Shown here one piece after another: positions 32,502-40,190 of a stretch of 64,000 bases of DNA. Below the pieces are notes generated by a model. That model saw only the letters and a program-made list of their open reading frames with translations. It was not told the DNA's origin and did no database searches. The translations under genes and the position numbers were made by a program. Each line of letters begins with the position of its first letter. The first letter of the stretch is position 1. The stretch lies in the NCBI RefSeq assembly GCF_051513965.1, contig NZ_CP195847.1, positions 558,001-622,000 of the forward strand, read 5' to 3'. This DNA comes from Paramicrobacterium sp051513965. GTDB taxonomy: Bacteria > Actinomycetota > Actinomycetes > Actinomycetales > Microbacteriaceae.

Positions 32502-33329
32502 GTGAGCACCATTTCCCGACGTGACTCGGAGCAGCCTCGCACGCTGCTTCGCACCATGCTCTCTGCGCGCTGGATCGCGCTGCTCGTGCTCGCCCTCGCC
32601 GTCGCCGCGGCGTTCGCAGCGCTCGGCAAATGGCAGCTCGAACGCGCCTACCGGGCGGCTCCGACCCAGGAGACCGCGCCGACCGAGACGGTTCAGCTGC
32701 TCACCGAGATCGTCGAGCCTGAGAGCCTGCTCCGCACCGAGCGGGTGGGGCAGAAGGTCAGCGTGGAGGGCGAGTTCGTGCCGGGCGACTACCTCGTGGT
32801 CGTCAACCGACTGAACGACGGCGAATCGGGCTACTGGGTCGCGGGGCACCTCGCCACGGAGGAGGGCAATGCGCTCGCCGTGGCCCTCGGCTGGACGGAC
32901 TCCCGCGAGACGGCTGAGAGCGTCGCGGCGCAGCTCAATGAGGAGCCCCGCGAGGCGGCATCCGTCACTGGTCGCGTTCTGTCGGCGCAGTTCCCCGAAC
33001 TGGACGAAGACGCGCCGTACGACATATCCACGATGGCCCCCGCCTGGTTCGTGAACGTCTGGCACGAGATGGACGACGTCTCCGTCTACGAGGTCTATGT
33101 GATCTCGGATGCCGCCCCCGCGGGTCTCCAGACGATCAGTGCTCCGCCTCCTGAGCAGGAGGTCGAGGTCAACTGGCTCAACATCTTCTACGCCGCAGAA
33201 TGGGTGGTCTTCGCCGGATTCGCGGTGTTCCTCTGGTATCGCCTCGTGAAAGACGCGTGGGAGCGCGACATTGAGGAGCGTGAGCTCGCCGAGGCGGAGA
33301 ACGCGACCCCCGTCGAGAAAGTAGACTGA
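32502..33329 (+). CDS. SURF1 family cytochrome oxidase assembly protein
   Basis: This 275-aa protein has the SURF1 layout of an N-terminal membrane helix (RWIALLVLALAVAAAFAALG), a large external domain and a C-terminal helix (WVVFAGFAVFLWYRLVKDAW). The GKWQLERA motif after the first helix and VVNRLNDGESGYWVAGHL are family features. SURF1 helps insert haem into aa3-type cytochrome oxidase. It starts at GTG; the leader holds a strong stem-loop. DUF3817 and guaA follow closely, a neighbourhood common in this family of bacteria. Confidence 0.88.
   Translation: MSTISRRDSEQPRTLLRTMLSARWIALLVLALAVAAAFAALGKWQLERAYRAAPTQETAPTETVQLLTEIVEPESLLRTERVGQKVSVEGEFVPGDYLVVVNRLNDGESGYWVAGHLATEEGNALAVALGWTDSRETAESVAAQLNEEPREAASVTGRVLSAQFPELDEDAPYDISTMAPAWFVNVWHEMDDVSVYEVYVISDAAPAGLQTISAPPPEQEVEVNWLNIFYAAEWVVFAGFAVFLWYRLVKDAWERDIEERELAEAENATPVEKVD
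33322..33327 (+). promoter_or_regulatory. -10 box TAGACT of the DUF3817 gene
   Basis: TAGACT overlaps the last codons of the SURF1 gene and lies 7 nt before the ATG at 33335; the mRNA is probably leaderless. Confidence 0.55.
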
Positions 33330-33334
33330 GAGAC

Positions 33335-33775
33335 ATGGCCCTTGAACCCCGTGCATCAGCGCTGCCGAAGATCCCCGGTGCGCTGAAGTTCTATCAGGTG
33401 GCATCCATCATCACCGGTGTTCTGCTTCTGCTGCTGTGCGCCGAGATGATCTTCAAATACGGGTTCGGTCTCGAACTCGAGCTCGGCGGTGCGTACGGCT
33501 TCCTCGCCTTCGTTCCGAGCGGGAGCGTCGCCGCCGTGAACCTGTCGATCGGCATCCTCGTGGTGCACGGCTGGTTCTATGTGGTGTATCTGTTCGCGGA
33601 CTTCCGGCTGTGGAGCCTCATGCGCTGGCCGCTGACCACCTTCATTCTGATTGCGCTGGGCGGCGTCGTGCCGTTCCTCTCGTTCATCGTCGAAGCGAGA
33701 ATGGCGAAGCGCGTGAGAGCCTACCTCGCCGAGCGCGAGGCCCGTGATGCCGAGAAGCAGGAGGCAACCCATTAG
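33335..33775 (+). CDS. DUF3817 integral membrane protein
   Basis: This 146-aa protein has three predicted spans: VASIITGVLLLLLCAEMIF, NLSIGILVVHGWFYVVYLFA and TTFILIALGGVVPFLSFIVE. It has a charged C-terminal tail. The FYQVASIITG and VHGWFYVVYLFADFRLW segments match DUF3817, a family of unknown function often next to guaA or SURF1 in actinobacteria. It starts 5 bp after the SURF1 gene. Its 3' end contains the ribosome-binding site of guaA. Confidence 0.88.
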   Translation: MALEPRASALPKIPGALKFYQVASIITGVLLLLLCAEMIFKYGFGLELELGGAYGFLAFVPSGSVAAVNLSIGILVVHGWFYVVYLFADFRLWSLMRWPLTTFILIALGGVVPFLSFIVEARMAKRVRAYLAEREARDAEKQEATH

Positions 33776-35354
33776 CGAGCAGAACACGGCCCACCGGCCG
33801 GTACTCGTCGTCGACTTCGGCGCACAGTACGCGCAGCTCATCGCGCGTCGCGTGCGCGAGGCCGGCGTGTATTCGGAGATCGTTCCGCACACGATCACCG
33901 CGGCGGAGGTGCGCGAGAAGCAGCCCGCCGGCATGATCCTCTCCGGCGGGCCGTCGAGCGTCTACGCCGATGAGGCGCCCGGCTTCGACTCGGAGATCTT
34001 CAGTCTCGGCATCCCAACCCTTGGCATCTGCTACGGCTTCCAGGTGATGGCGCGCGCCCTCGGCGGCGAAGTTGCTCACACCGGCAGGCGCGAATACGGG
34101 TCGACGGATGCTGTGCTCTCCGGCGACGGCGGAAAGCTGCTCTCCGGTCAGCCCGCCGACCAGACGGTGTGGATGAGTCATGGTGACTCCGTCTCCGCAG
34201 CGCCAGACGGCTTCCAGGTGCTCGCCTCGACGGCATCCACCCCTGTCGCCGCGTTCGGCAACGACGATCGCTGCCTGTACGGCGTGCAGTGGCACCCCGA
34301 GGTCAAGCACTCGGCGTACGGTCAGAACGTGCTCGAGAACTTCCTGCACGCCGCGGCGGGCATCCCCGCAGACTGGAACCCGGGCAACGTCATCGCCGAG
34401 CAGGTTGAGCGCATTCGCGCGCAGATCGGCTCGGGCAAGGTCATCGCGGGCCTCTCGGGCGGCGTGGACTCCGCCGTCGCGGCTGCACTCGTGCACAAGG
34501 CCGTCGGCGACCAGCTGACCTGCGTGTTCGTCGACCACGGCCTCCTGCGCCAGGACGAACGCCGCCAGGTGGAAGAGGACTACGTCGCCTCGACCGGTGT
34601 GCGCCTCGTCACCGTCGATGCCGCAGACGTCTTCCTCACCGAACTCGAGGGGGTGAGCGACCCGGAGGAGAAGCGCAAGATCATCGGGCGCGAGTTCATC
34701 CGCACGTTCGAGCGCGCTCAGGCCGACCTCGTCGCCGAGTCGCTCGAGAGCGCTGGCGACCCGATCCGCTTCCTCGTTCAGGGCACGCTGTACCCCGACG
34801 TCGTCGAGTCAGGCGGCGGCACTGGAACCGCGAACATCAAGAGCCACCACAACGTCGGAGGCCTGCCTGAGGACATGACGTTCGAGCTCGTCGAGCCGCT
34901 CCGCACACTGTTCAAGGACGAGGTGCGGGCGATCGGTCGCGAGCTGGGGCTTCCCGAGGAGATCGTCGGACGTCAGCCGTTCCCGGGCCCTGGTCTCGGC
35001 ATCCGCATCATCGGTTCGGTCACGGCGGAGCGCCTCGCCGTTCTGCGCGAGGCCGACGCCATCGTGCGCGAGGAGCTCACCGCCGCCGGTCTCGATTCTG
35101 AGATCTGGCAGTGCCCGGTCGTGCTGCTCGCCGACGTGCGCTCGGTCGGCGTCCAGGGCGATGGCCGCACCTACGGTCATCCGATCGTGCTGCGCCCGGT
35201 CAGCTCCGAAGATGCCATGACCGCGGACTGGACGCGCCTGCCGTACGATTTGCTCGCGCGCATCTCGAACCGCATCACGAACGAAGTCGAAGAGGTCAAC
35301 CGCGTCGTGCTCGACGTCACGTCGAAGCCGCCGGGGACCATCGAGTGGGAGTGA
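33747..35354 (+). CDS. guaA: GMP synthase (glutamine-hydrolysing)
   Basis: This enzyme aminates XMP to GMP. The class I glutaminase domain has VLVVDFGAQYAQLIARRVRE, ILSGGPSSVY, GICYGFQ (nucleophile Cys) and QWHPEVKHS. The ATP-pyrophosphatase domain has AGLSGGVDSAVAAAL, and the dimerisation domain ends KPPGTIEWE. The start is uncertain. The ATG at 33747 gives 535 aa with a basic MPRSRRQPI leader inside the DUF3817 gene. However, a perfect AGGAGG sits 6 nt before an in-frame ATT at 33771, which would give a normal-looking (M)SEQNTAHRP start (527 aa). I keep the ATG as the conservative call. The gene completes the guaB-guaB3-guaA purine set. Confidence 0.95.
   Translation: MPRSRRQPISEQNTAHRPVLVVDFGAQYAQLIARRVREAGVYSEIVPHTITAAEVREKQPAGMILSGGPSSVYADEAPGFDSEIFSLGIPTLGICYGFQVMARALGGEVAHTGRREYGSTDAVLSGDGGKLLSGQPADQTVWMSHGDSVSAAPDGFQVLASTASTPVAAFGNDDRCLYGVQWHPEVKHSAYGQNVLENFLHAAAGIPADWNPGNVIAEQVERIRAQIGSGKVIAGLSGGVDSAVAAALVHKAVGDQLTCVFVDHGLLRQDERRQVEEDYVASTGVRLVTVDAADVFLTELEGVSDPEEKRKIIGREFIRTFERAQADLVAESLESAGDPIRFLVQGTLYPDVVESGGGTGTANIKSHHNVGGLPEDMTFELVEPLRTLFKDEVRAIGRELGLPEEIVGRQPFPGPGLGIRIIGSVTAERLAVLREADAIVREELTAAGLDSEIWQCPVVLLADVRSVGVQGDGRTYGHPIVLRPVSSEDAMTADWTRLPYDLLARISNRITNEVEEVNRVVLDVTSKPPGTIEWE
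33759..33773 (+). promoter_or_regulatory. consensus Shine-Dalgarno AGGAGG before a possible ATT start of guaA
   Basis: AGGAGG (33759-33764) is followed by CAACCC and an in-frame ATT (33771-33773). The ATT overlaps the TAG stop of the DUF3817 gene (ATTAG), the coupling geometry seen elsewhere in this window with ATGA. Confidence 0.5.
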
Positions 35355-35412
35355 TCTCTCTTCCTCCCGCGCCGAAGACAGTGTCGTGCGCGGGGCGGCT
35401 CGGCTGACTCCC

Positions 35413-35474
35413 GCGCTACAGAATAGGGCGTGCGCTACAGGAATTCCTGTAGCGCACGCCCTATTCTGTAGCGC
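35413..35474. repeat. 62-bp perfect palindrome centred on GAATTC
   Basis: Both 31-nt arms pair without a mismatch or loop; the centre lies between 35443 and 35444. It sits between the convergent guaA and the 35531 gene and is built from inverted copies of the 19-bp unit described in the next entry. It may act as a terminator for both genes. Confidence 0.93.
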
Positions 35475-35522
35475 ACGCCCTATTCTGCAGCGCACGCCCT
35501 TTTCTGTAGCGCACGCGAGAAT
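35447..35522 (+). repeat. four tandem copies of a 19-bp unit
   Basis: The unit ctgtagcgcacgccctatt occurs at 35447 and 35466 without change, at 35485 with two changes, and at 35504 with a diverged end. One full inverted copy and half of another form the left arm of the palindrome at 35413. Confidence 0.9.
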
Positions 35523-35530
35523 TGCGATAG

Positions 35531-35929
35531 TCAGGAGGCCATCAGCACCAGCTGAGCGACCGAGGTGCCGACGCCGATCACCAGAAAGCCCAGCGCGACG
35601 AACCCGAGCGCGCGGGCGTGCGAGCGAGGCTGATCGAAGCGGATGCGGCTGGGCCGCCGCGCCCGATAGAACAGATCCGCCTCCGCAGCGCCGTCGAGAT
35701 GGGCGAGCTGCGCCGGAGTGAGCTCGGCCTCGCACGCGCGGCTGCCCGAGCCGTGGAACCAGCGCAGCACGGTCTGGCCCTCGTCGTCGATCACGTAGCC
35801 GTGCGCCGACCGCCACCGGCGCGCCTCGCCGCGGCTGACGAGAGCGAGCACTCCGACAAGCGCGAACAGTGCGAAGGCCAGCCACGAGGTGATCTCGAGG
35901 GCCAGCCCCAGCATGTCGTCGCCGTTCAC
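35531..35929 (-). CDS. small membrane protein of unknown function
   Basis: This 132-aa protein has an N-terminal span (ITSWLAFALFALVGVLALVS), a central soluble loop of about 65 residues with GYVIDDEGQTVLRWFHG, and a C-terminal span (ALGFVALGFLVIGVGTSVAQL). It starts at GTG after a GGGAG-like site. I do not recognise the family. It is convergent with guaA across the palindromic repeat and divergent from the FBP-domain gene. Confidence 0.7.
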   Translation of the reverse strand: MNGDDMLGLALEITSWLAFALFALVGVLALVSRGEARRWRSAHGYVIDDEGQTVLRWFHGSGSRACEAELTPAQLAHLDGAAEADLFYRARRPSRIRFDQPRSHARALGFVALGFLVIGVGTSVAQLVLMAS

Positions 35930-36054
35930 CGTGCTCCCGTCGGTCGTTGTCAGCTGTGTGCTCCGCGACCGGCGTCGCGTCGGTGCGATGATCTTAGCGC
36001 GGCGACCCTGCGTGGCGGTTGCGAGGTTCGCGGCGAGCGAGGCAGGATGCTGAC

Positions 36055-36537
36055 ATGAGGCCGTTGAGCGCTGACGACATCAGAGGGAGCTTCGTGAACG
36101 CGACGCCGGAGCAGCTGGAGCGGATGCCGCTGCCGGGGCTCCACGAGACGCTGTGGGACGAACGCGAGTACCTCGGCTGGCGCGACCCTCAGGCGGCGCG
36201 TCTCGGGTACCTCGTGCACTGGATGGGGGACCGCCCTGTCGGGATCGTCGTGCGAGCGGCATCCGGTGGTCTTCGTCGTGGCATCGCCGCGATGTGCTCG
36301 TTCTGCCGCTCGTCGCAGCCGGCGACGCAGGTGCGCATGTTCAGCGCGCCACGAGCGGGCGAGGCCGGTCTCAACGGCAATACGATCGGCACGTACATCT
36401 GCGAAGATCTCGCGTGCTCGATGCTGATCCGCATCACCCCGTCGCAGCCGCTGCAGCCCGACCTCGTCGAAACGAGGGCGCGCCGGCTCCTCGAGCGCGT
36501 GCAGGGCTTCACGAGCGACATCCTGAGGACGGCGTAG
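36055..36537 (+). CDS. FBP-domain protein (FusB-like EF-G-binding treble-clef zinc finger)
   Basis: This 160-aa protein has a helical N-terminus (MRPLSADDIRGSFVNATPEQ) and a C-terminal zinc finger with Cys pairs CSFC and CEDLAC, about 40 residues apart. This matches the FBP_C family named after the EF-G-binding domain of staphylococcal FusB/FusC. Those proteins free EF-G from fusidic-acid-stalled ribosomes; the actinobacterial relatives are untested. The ATG at 36055 was preferred over an upstream one (36019) because a CAGGAT box lies 6 nt before it, close to the leaderless pattern. Confidence 0.78.
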   Translation: MRPLSADDIRGSFVNATPEQLERMPLPGLHETLWDEREYLGWRDPQAARLGYLVHWMGDRPVGIVVRAASGGLRRGIAAMCSFCRSSQPATQVRMFSAPRAGEAGLNGNTIGTYICEDLACSMLIRITPSQPLQPDLVETRARRLLERVQGFTSDILRTA

Positions 36538-36573
36538 CGCGCGGTTCCGGCTACGGGGTCAGCTTCGCGAACG

Positions 36574-39174
36574 TCACGGTGCGCGGCGCTTCGTGCGCGC
36601 GGTGGCGGGTGCCGACCAAGGGTCCTCCGGCCAGGGATGCTTCGGGTAGCGGCCCCGCATCTCCCGGCGAACGTCCTGATAGGGCCCGTTCCAGAACGAC
36701 GCGAGGTCGTCGGTCACCGCGAGTGGGCGACGGGCGGGTGAGAGCAGATGGAACTGCACGGCGACACGTCCGTCGACGAGCCTGGGTGTCTCGGCGAGAC
36801 CGAAGACCTCCTGCAGCTTCACGGCGACGACTGGCCGCCCGGCGGCATCGTCGGCGTAGTCGATGCGCACGTGCGACCCGGACGGCACGGGCAGCCGCTT
36901 GGGTGCGAGCTCGTCGAGACGGCGGGCCTCGGGCCAGGGCAGCAGGAGTCTCAGCGCTGAGGCGACGTCGATGTCGACCAGGGATGCCGCGGTCGCAGAC
37001 CCGGTGCCGAGAGCAGGCCCGAGCCAGTCGTCGATCCGCTCGAGGAGCGCGGCCTCGGAGACATCGGGCCACGGGGCGCCGAGTTCGCGGTGCACGAGTG
37101 CGAGTCTGCGTCGCAGTGCGGTCGCGTCAGCAGACCAGGGCAGGATGCCGGTGCCCGCGGCCCTGAGATGAGCGGTGAGTGCTGCGGCAGCTTCGTCTGG
37201 GCGGGGCGCAGCGGGAGTCGATGACACGAGAATCGCGCCGATGCGGCGTTCGAGGCGAACACGAGGACGTCCGTCCTCGACGCTGATCTGCCGTGATTCC
37301 GCGACGTGGCCGATGCGCAGGGCCTCGTCGGGGTGCAGAGCGGCGGCGAGCCGGATCACCGCGCCCGTCTCGTCGGCAGCTCGACCCTCGGCGCGCTGAA
37401 CGTCGCACACGGCGATCCACTCGCTGCCGATGAGCGCAGAGCCTTCGGGAAGGGCGGCGCGAGTGCCGCTGGCGAGAAGGTAGCTTCGGGATGCCGGTGA
37501 GGTTCGTCTGGCAATCCAGTCCGGCCGCGCCAGAGCGGCGACGATGCCTGTTGCGCCGTGATGCTCAGCGACACGTGGTGGCCCGGAGTCGCGCGGTGCC
37601 GGCATCCTCTCGACGATCCGCGTGAACCGCTCGGTGTCGGCACGCCACCGTGTCGTGCCCCGGTCCTCGCCCCGTCGCAGCGAGCGCAGGAGCGCATCGA
37701 GATCGGCGCCAGACTCACGTGCGTCGCCGGAGATCGCAGCGACGACCTCGGCTGCGACGCGGTGATCGACGCGTGGAGTCACCGTCTTCTCATCGATGAT
37801 TCGGCCGGTGGCGACGAGCAGCGCACGAGCGTCGCGCGCTCCGAGAGGCAACGTGGCGATTCGAGCCCCGAGCGTGGTGGGGCGGCCTTCGTCGTCGATC
37901 AGATCGAGCTCCGCGAGTGCGGCGACGGCTTGCCGGAGCGACTCCGCCGGCGGTGGGGTGAGCAGTGGAAGCCCGCGCGCTTCAGGGGTTCCCCACGCTG
38001 CGAGCAGGAGGGCAGCGTCGGTGAGGTCGGCCGCGGTGATCTCGGGGTCTGCGTCCGGGCGGAACGTCGCGAAATCGGCCTCGCTGTACGCACGCACCGC
38101 GCGACCGGGACCTTGGCGTGCCGCACGGCCGGCGCGCTGTTGGGCGCTCGCGCGCGAGCAGCTGACGGTGACGAGGCCAGACATCCCGCGTGCCTGATCG
38201 CGGCGCGGTTCACGCGACAGCCCGGCATCCACCACCAGTCTGACGCCGGGCACCGTGAGCGAGCTCTCAGCAAGCGATGTGCTGACGACGATGCGTGCCG
38301 GGTCGCTCGGATGCCGGCGGCCCGATGTCGCGCGATCCTGCTCACGGGGCGTGAGGCGTCCGTGCAGTGGGAGCACCTCGAAGGCCGATGTGTCAGCGCG
38401 GGATCGAAGCCGCCGCACCAGCTCGTCGACGTCGCGCGCCGTCGGCACGAAGACGAGGGCGTCGCAGCACTCGGCGCGCTGCGCGTCGAGGGTGATGTCC
38501 GCCACGTGATCGAGAAACTCCGGCGTCACCCCACGGGTGTCGAGGCGCGGCCCGCGGGGTGGACGATAGTCGATGCTCAGTGGGTGAAGCGCTGAGGGCA
38601 CGTCGACGACGCGAGCGTCCCACAGGCGGGCGACGGCCGTGGCATCGAGTGTGGCAGACATTGCGACGAGCGTGAGGTCGTCGCGCAGCGCACCCACTTC
38701 GGTCAGGATGCCGAGCAGCAGATCGCCGTCGAGGTTCCTCTCGTGCACTTCGTCGAGAATGACAGCGTCGACGCCGTCGAGACCGGGGTCGCCGAGGAGC
38801 CTCCGCAGCAGAACCCCCGGAGTGACGATCTCGATGCGAGTGGAGTCGGAGACGCGTCGTTCGCCGCGCACGGTGAACCCGACTGGACCGCCGAGGGGCG
38901 AACCGTCCAGCTCGGCGATGCGTCGGGCGGCGGCACGAACGGCGACGCGCCGCGGCTGCGTGACGATGACGCGCCCTGCGCCGCGCTGCAGATTGGCGAC
39001 GAGGGGCGGCACGAGCGTGGTCTTGCCTGTTCCCGGCGGAGCAGTGACGACGACAGCACCTGTCTCGCAGGCATCCGTGAGCGCATCGGCCGCCTCGGCG
39101 ACGACGAGCCCGGCACCGATGCGGTCAAGATCGAAATGGTGGCGGTGCAGGGTCACAGCTTCATTGTCTCGCAT
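36574..39174 (-). CDS. hrpB: ATP-dependent RNA helicase HrpB
   Basis: This DExH-box helicase has about 866 aa. Motif I is VVTAPPGTGKTTLVPPLV, motif II DEVHERNLDGDLLLG (DEVH), motif III MSATLD, and motif VI VSCSRASAQQRAGRAARQGPG. An HA2/OB-type helical region and the HrpB-specific C-terminal domain with FWNGPYQDVRREMRGRYPKHPWPEDP complete it. The biological role of bacterial HrpB is not well defined. The start is uncertain: the ATG at 39174 is given, but a GTG at 39156 lies 6 nt after GACAAT and would fit a leaderless start (860 aa). The upstream gene ends at a terminator, so it has its own promoter. Confidence 0.92.
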   Translation of the reverse strand: MRDNEAVTLHRHHFDLDRIGAGLVVAEAADALTDACETGAVVVTAPPGTGKTTLVPPLVANLQRGAGRVIVTQPRRVAVRAAARRIAELDGSPLGGPVGFTVRGERRVSDSTRIEIVTPGVLLRRLLGDPGLDGVDAVILDEVHERNLDGDLLLGILTEVGALRDDLTLVAMSATLDATAVARLWDARVVDVPSALHPLSIDYRPPRGPRLDTRGVTPEFLDHVADITLDAQRAECCDALVFVPTARDVDELVRRLRSRADTSAFEVLPLHGRLTPREQDRATSGRRHPSDPARIVVSTSLAESSLTVPGVRLVVDAGLSREPRRDQARGMSGLVTVSCSRASAQQRAGRAARQGPGRAVRAYSEADFATFRPDADPEITAADLTDAALLLAAWGTPEARGLPLLTPPPAESLRQAVAALAELDLIDDEGRPTTLGARIATLPLGARDARALLVATGRIIDEKTVTPRVDHRVAAEVVAAISGDARESGADLDALLRSLRRGEDRGTTRWRADTERFTRIVERMPAPRDSGPPRVAEHHGATGIVAALARPDWIARRTSPASRSYLLASGTRAALPEGSALIGSEWIAVCDVQRAEGRAADETGAVIRLAAALHPDEALRIGHVAESRQISVEDGRPRVRLERRIGAILVSSTPAAPRPDEAAAALTAHLRAAGTGILPWSADATALRRRLALVHRELGAPWPDVSEAALLERIDDWLGPALGTGSATAASLVDIDVASALRLLLPWPEARRLDELAPKRLPVPSGSHVRIDYADDAAGRPVVAVKLQEVFGLAETPRLVDGRVAVQFHLLSPARRPLAVTDDLASFWNGPYQDVRREMRGRYPKHPWPEDPWSAPATARTKRRAP

Positions 39175-39211
39175 GAGCGGCCGGGGCCGCGGAGCTTCCC
39201 CGAGCACGACG

Positions 39212-39239
39212 AAGGGGCCCGCCGAAGCGAGCCCCCTTC
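39212..39239 (-). terminator. terminator of the Bax-inhibitor gene
   Basis: On the minus strand the arms run aagggggctcgc and gcgggcccctt around a TTCG tetraloop, with an internal mismatch. It lies 16 bp after the stop codon. Confidence 0.75.
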
Positions 39240-39254
39240 TGAGTGTGCGATGCG

Positions 39255-40049
39255 CTAATCGCGCGCGATGGCGATCATGCGGAGAATCTCGAGGTACAGC
39301 CACACGACCGTCATGACGACGCCGAAGACGCCGGTCCAGCCGTACTTGCGGGGCAGGCCGTTCTCGGAACCGCGCTTGATGAAGTCGAAGTCGAGAACCA
39401 GCGAGTACGCGGCCATGATCACGACGAGCACGCCGAGGATCAGGCCGAACGGGATGCCCATGATCTCAGCGCCGCGCATACCCCACGGGTCGTCGTTCAC
39501 GCCGGTCACCATGAGAATGATGTTGACGAGCGAGAACAGCGCGTAGCTGATCATCGCGATCATGAAGACCTTCGTCGCCTTCTTCGAGGCGCGAACTTTG
39601 CCGCTGGCGAACAGCGCGAACGTCACACCGAACACGGCCACGGTTCCGATGAGCGCCTGACTGACGATGCCGGGGTAGATGGTCTCGAAGATGCCGGAGA
39701 GGCCCCCGACGAAGACGCCCTGCACCGCGGAGTACGCGAGCACGAGCGGAGCCGAAGGCTCCTTCTTGAAGATATTGACGAGCGCGAGCACGAAGCCGAC
39801 GATGGCGGCGGGGATCGCAAGAGCCGGGATGAACCAGCCGATCGCCGCGCCCACGAGCAGAATGCCGAAGGCGATGACGGACTTGCCGAGGGTGTCCTCG
39901 ACCGTCATGCGGTCAGTCTGCACCGCCGTGGCTGCGGGTTGATCGTACATCTGCTGCAACTGTTCGGCCGTCATGTTCGGCTGCTGCGTCGCGGCGCCGC
40001 CGCCGCGATGGAATCCGGCGTTGCGGAATGCCGGGTTGTCGATGGCCAT
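39255..40049 (-). CDS. Bax inhibitor-1/YccA family membrane protein
   Basis: This is a 264-aa protein. About 60 cytoplasmic residues with Gln-rich MTAEQLQQMYDQPAAT come before seven predicted spans. The C-terminal YSLVLDFDFIKRGSENGLPRKYGWTGVFGV and VWLYLEILRMIA match the actinobacterial branch of the Bax inhibitor-1 family, including the paired acidic residues near the last helices. Some members are pH-gated calcium leak channels; the role here is unknown. It reads away from the GDPD gene, with 141 bp between the starts. Confidence 0.88.
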   Translation of the reverse strand: MAIDNPAFRNAGFHRGGGAATQQPNMTAEQLQQMYDQPAATAVQTDRMTVEDTLGKSVIAFGILLVGAAIGWFIPALAIPAAIVGFVLALVNIFKKEPSAPLVLAYSAVQGVFVGGLSGIFETIYPGIVSQALIGTVAVFGVTFALFASGKVRASKKATKVFMIAMISYALFSLVNIILMVTGVNDDPWGMRGAEIMGIPFGLILGVLVVIMAAYSLVLDFDFIKRGSENGLPRKYGWTGVFGVVMTVVWLYLEILRMIAIARD

Positions 40050-40178
40050 GAGGCGTGATCCCTACTCTCGTATCGGGGTTGGAATGCTTTGTACTACGCT
40101 ACTCGATCCACCTATGTTCCCGCGGGGAACCGGGGCGAATCCTCAGGCTTGCCTCGGAGACCTGTCGGTTGGGGCACG

Positions 40179-40184
40179 TAGCCT
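40179..40184 (+). promoter_or_regulatory. -10 box TAGCCT of the GDPD gene
   Basis: TAGCCT lies 6 nt before the ATG at 40191. No Shine-Dalgarno sequence is present. Confidence 0.55.
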
Positions 40185-40190
40185 GTCGGT

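Noticed and set aside
35413..35522. CRISPR array at the tandem repeat
   Set aside because: The 19-bp units abut without spacers, and part of the array is inverted; no cas genes are near.
40114..40128. GTTCCC-GCG-GGGAAC as an ECF sigma-factor -35 element
   Set aside because: GGGAAC can be read as a SigH/SigR-type -35 box, but no matching GTT-type -10 box sits at the right distance on either strand.
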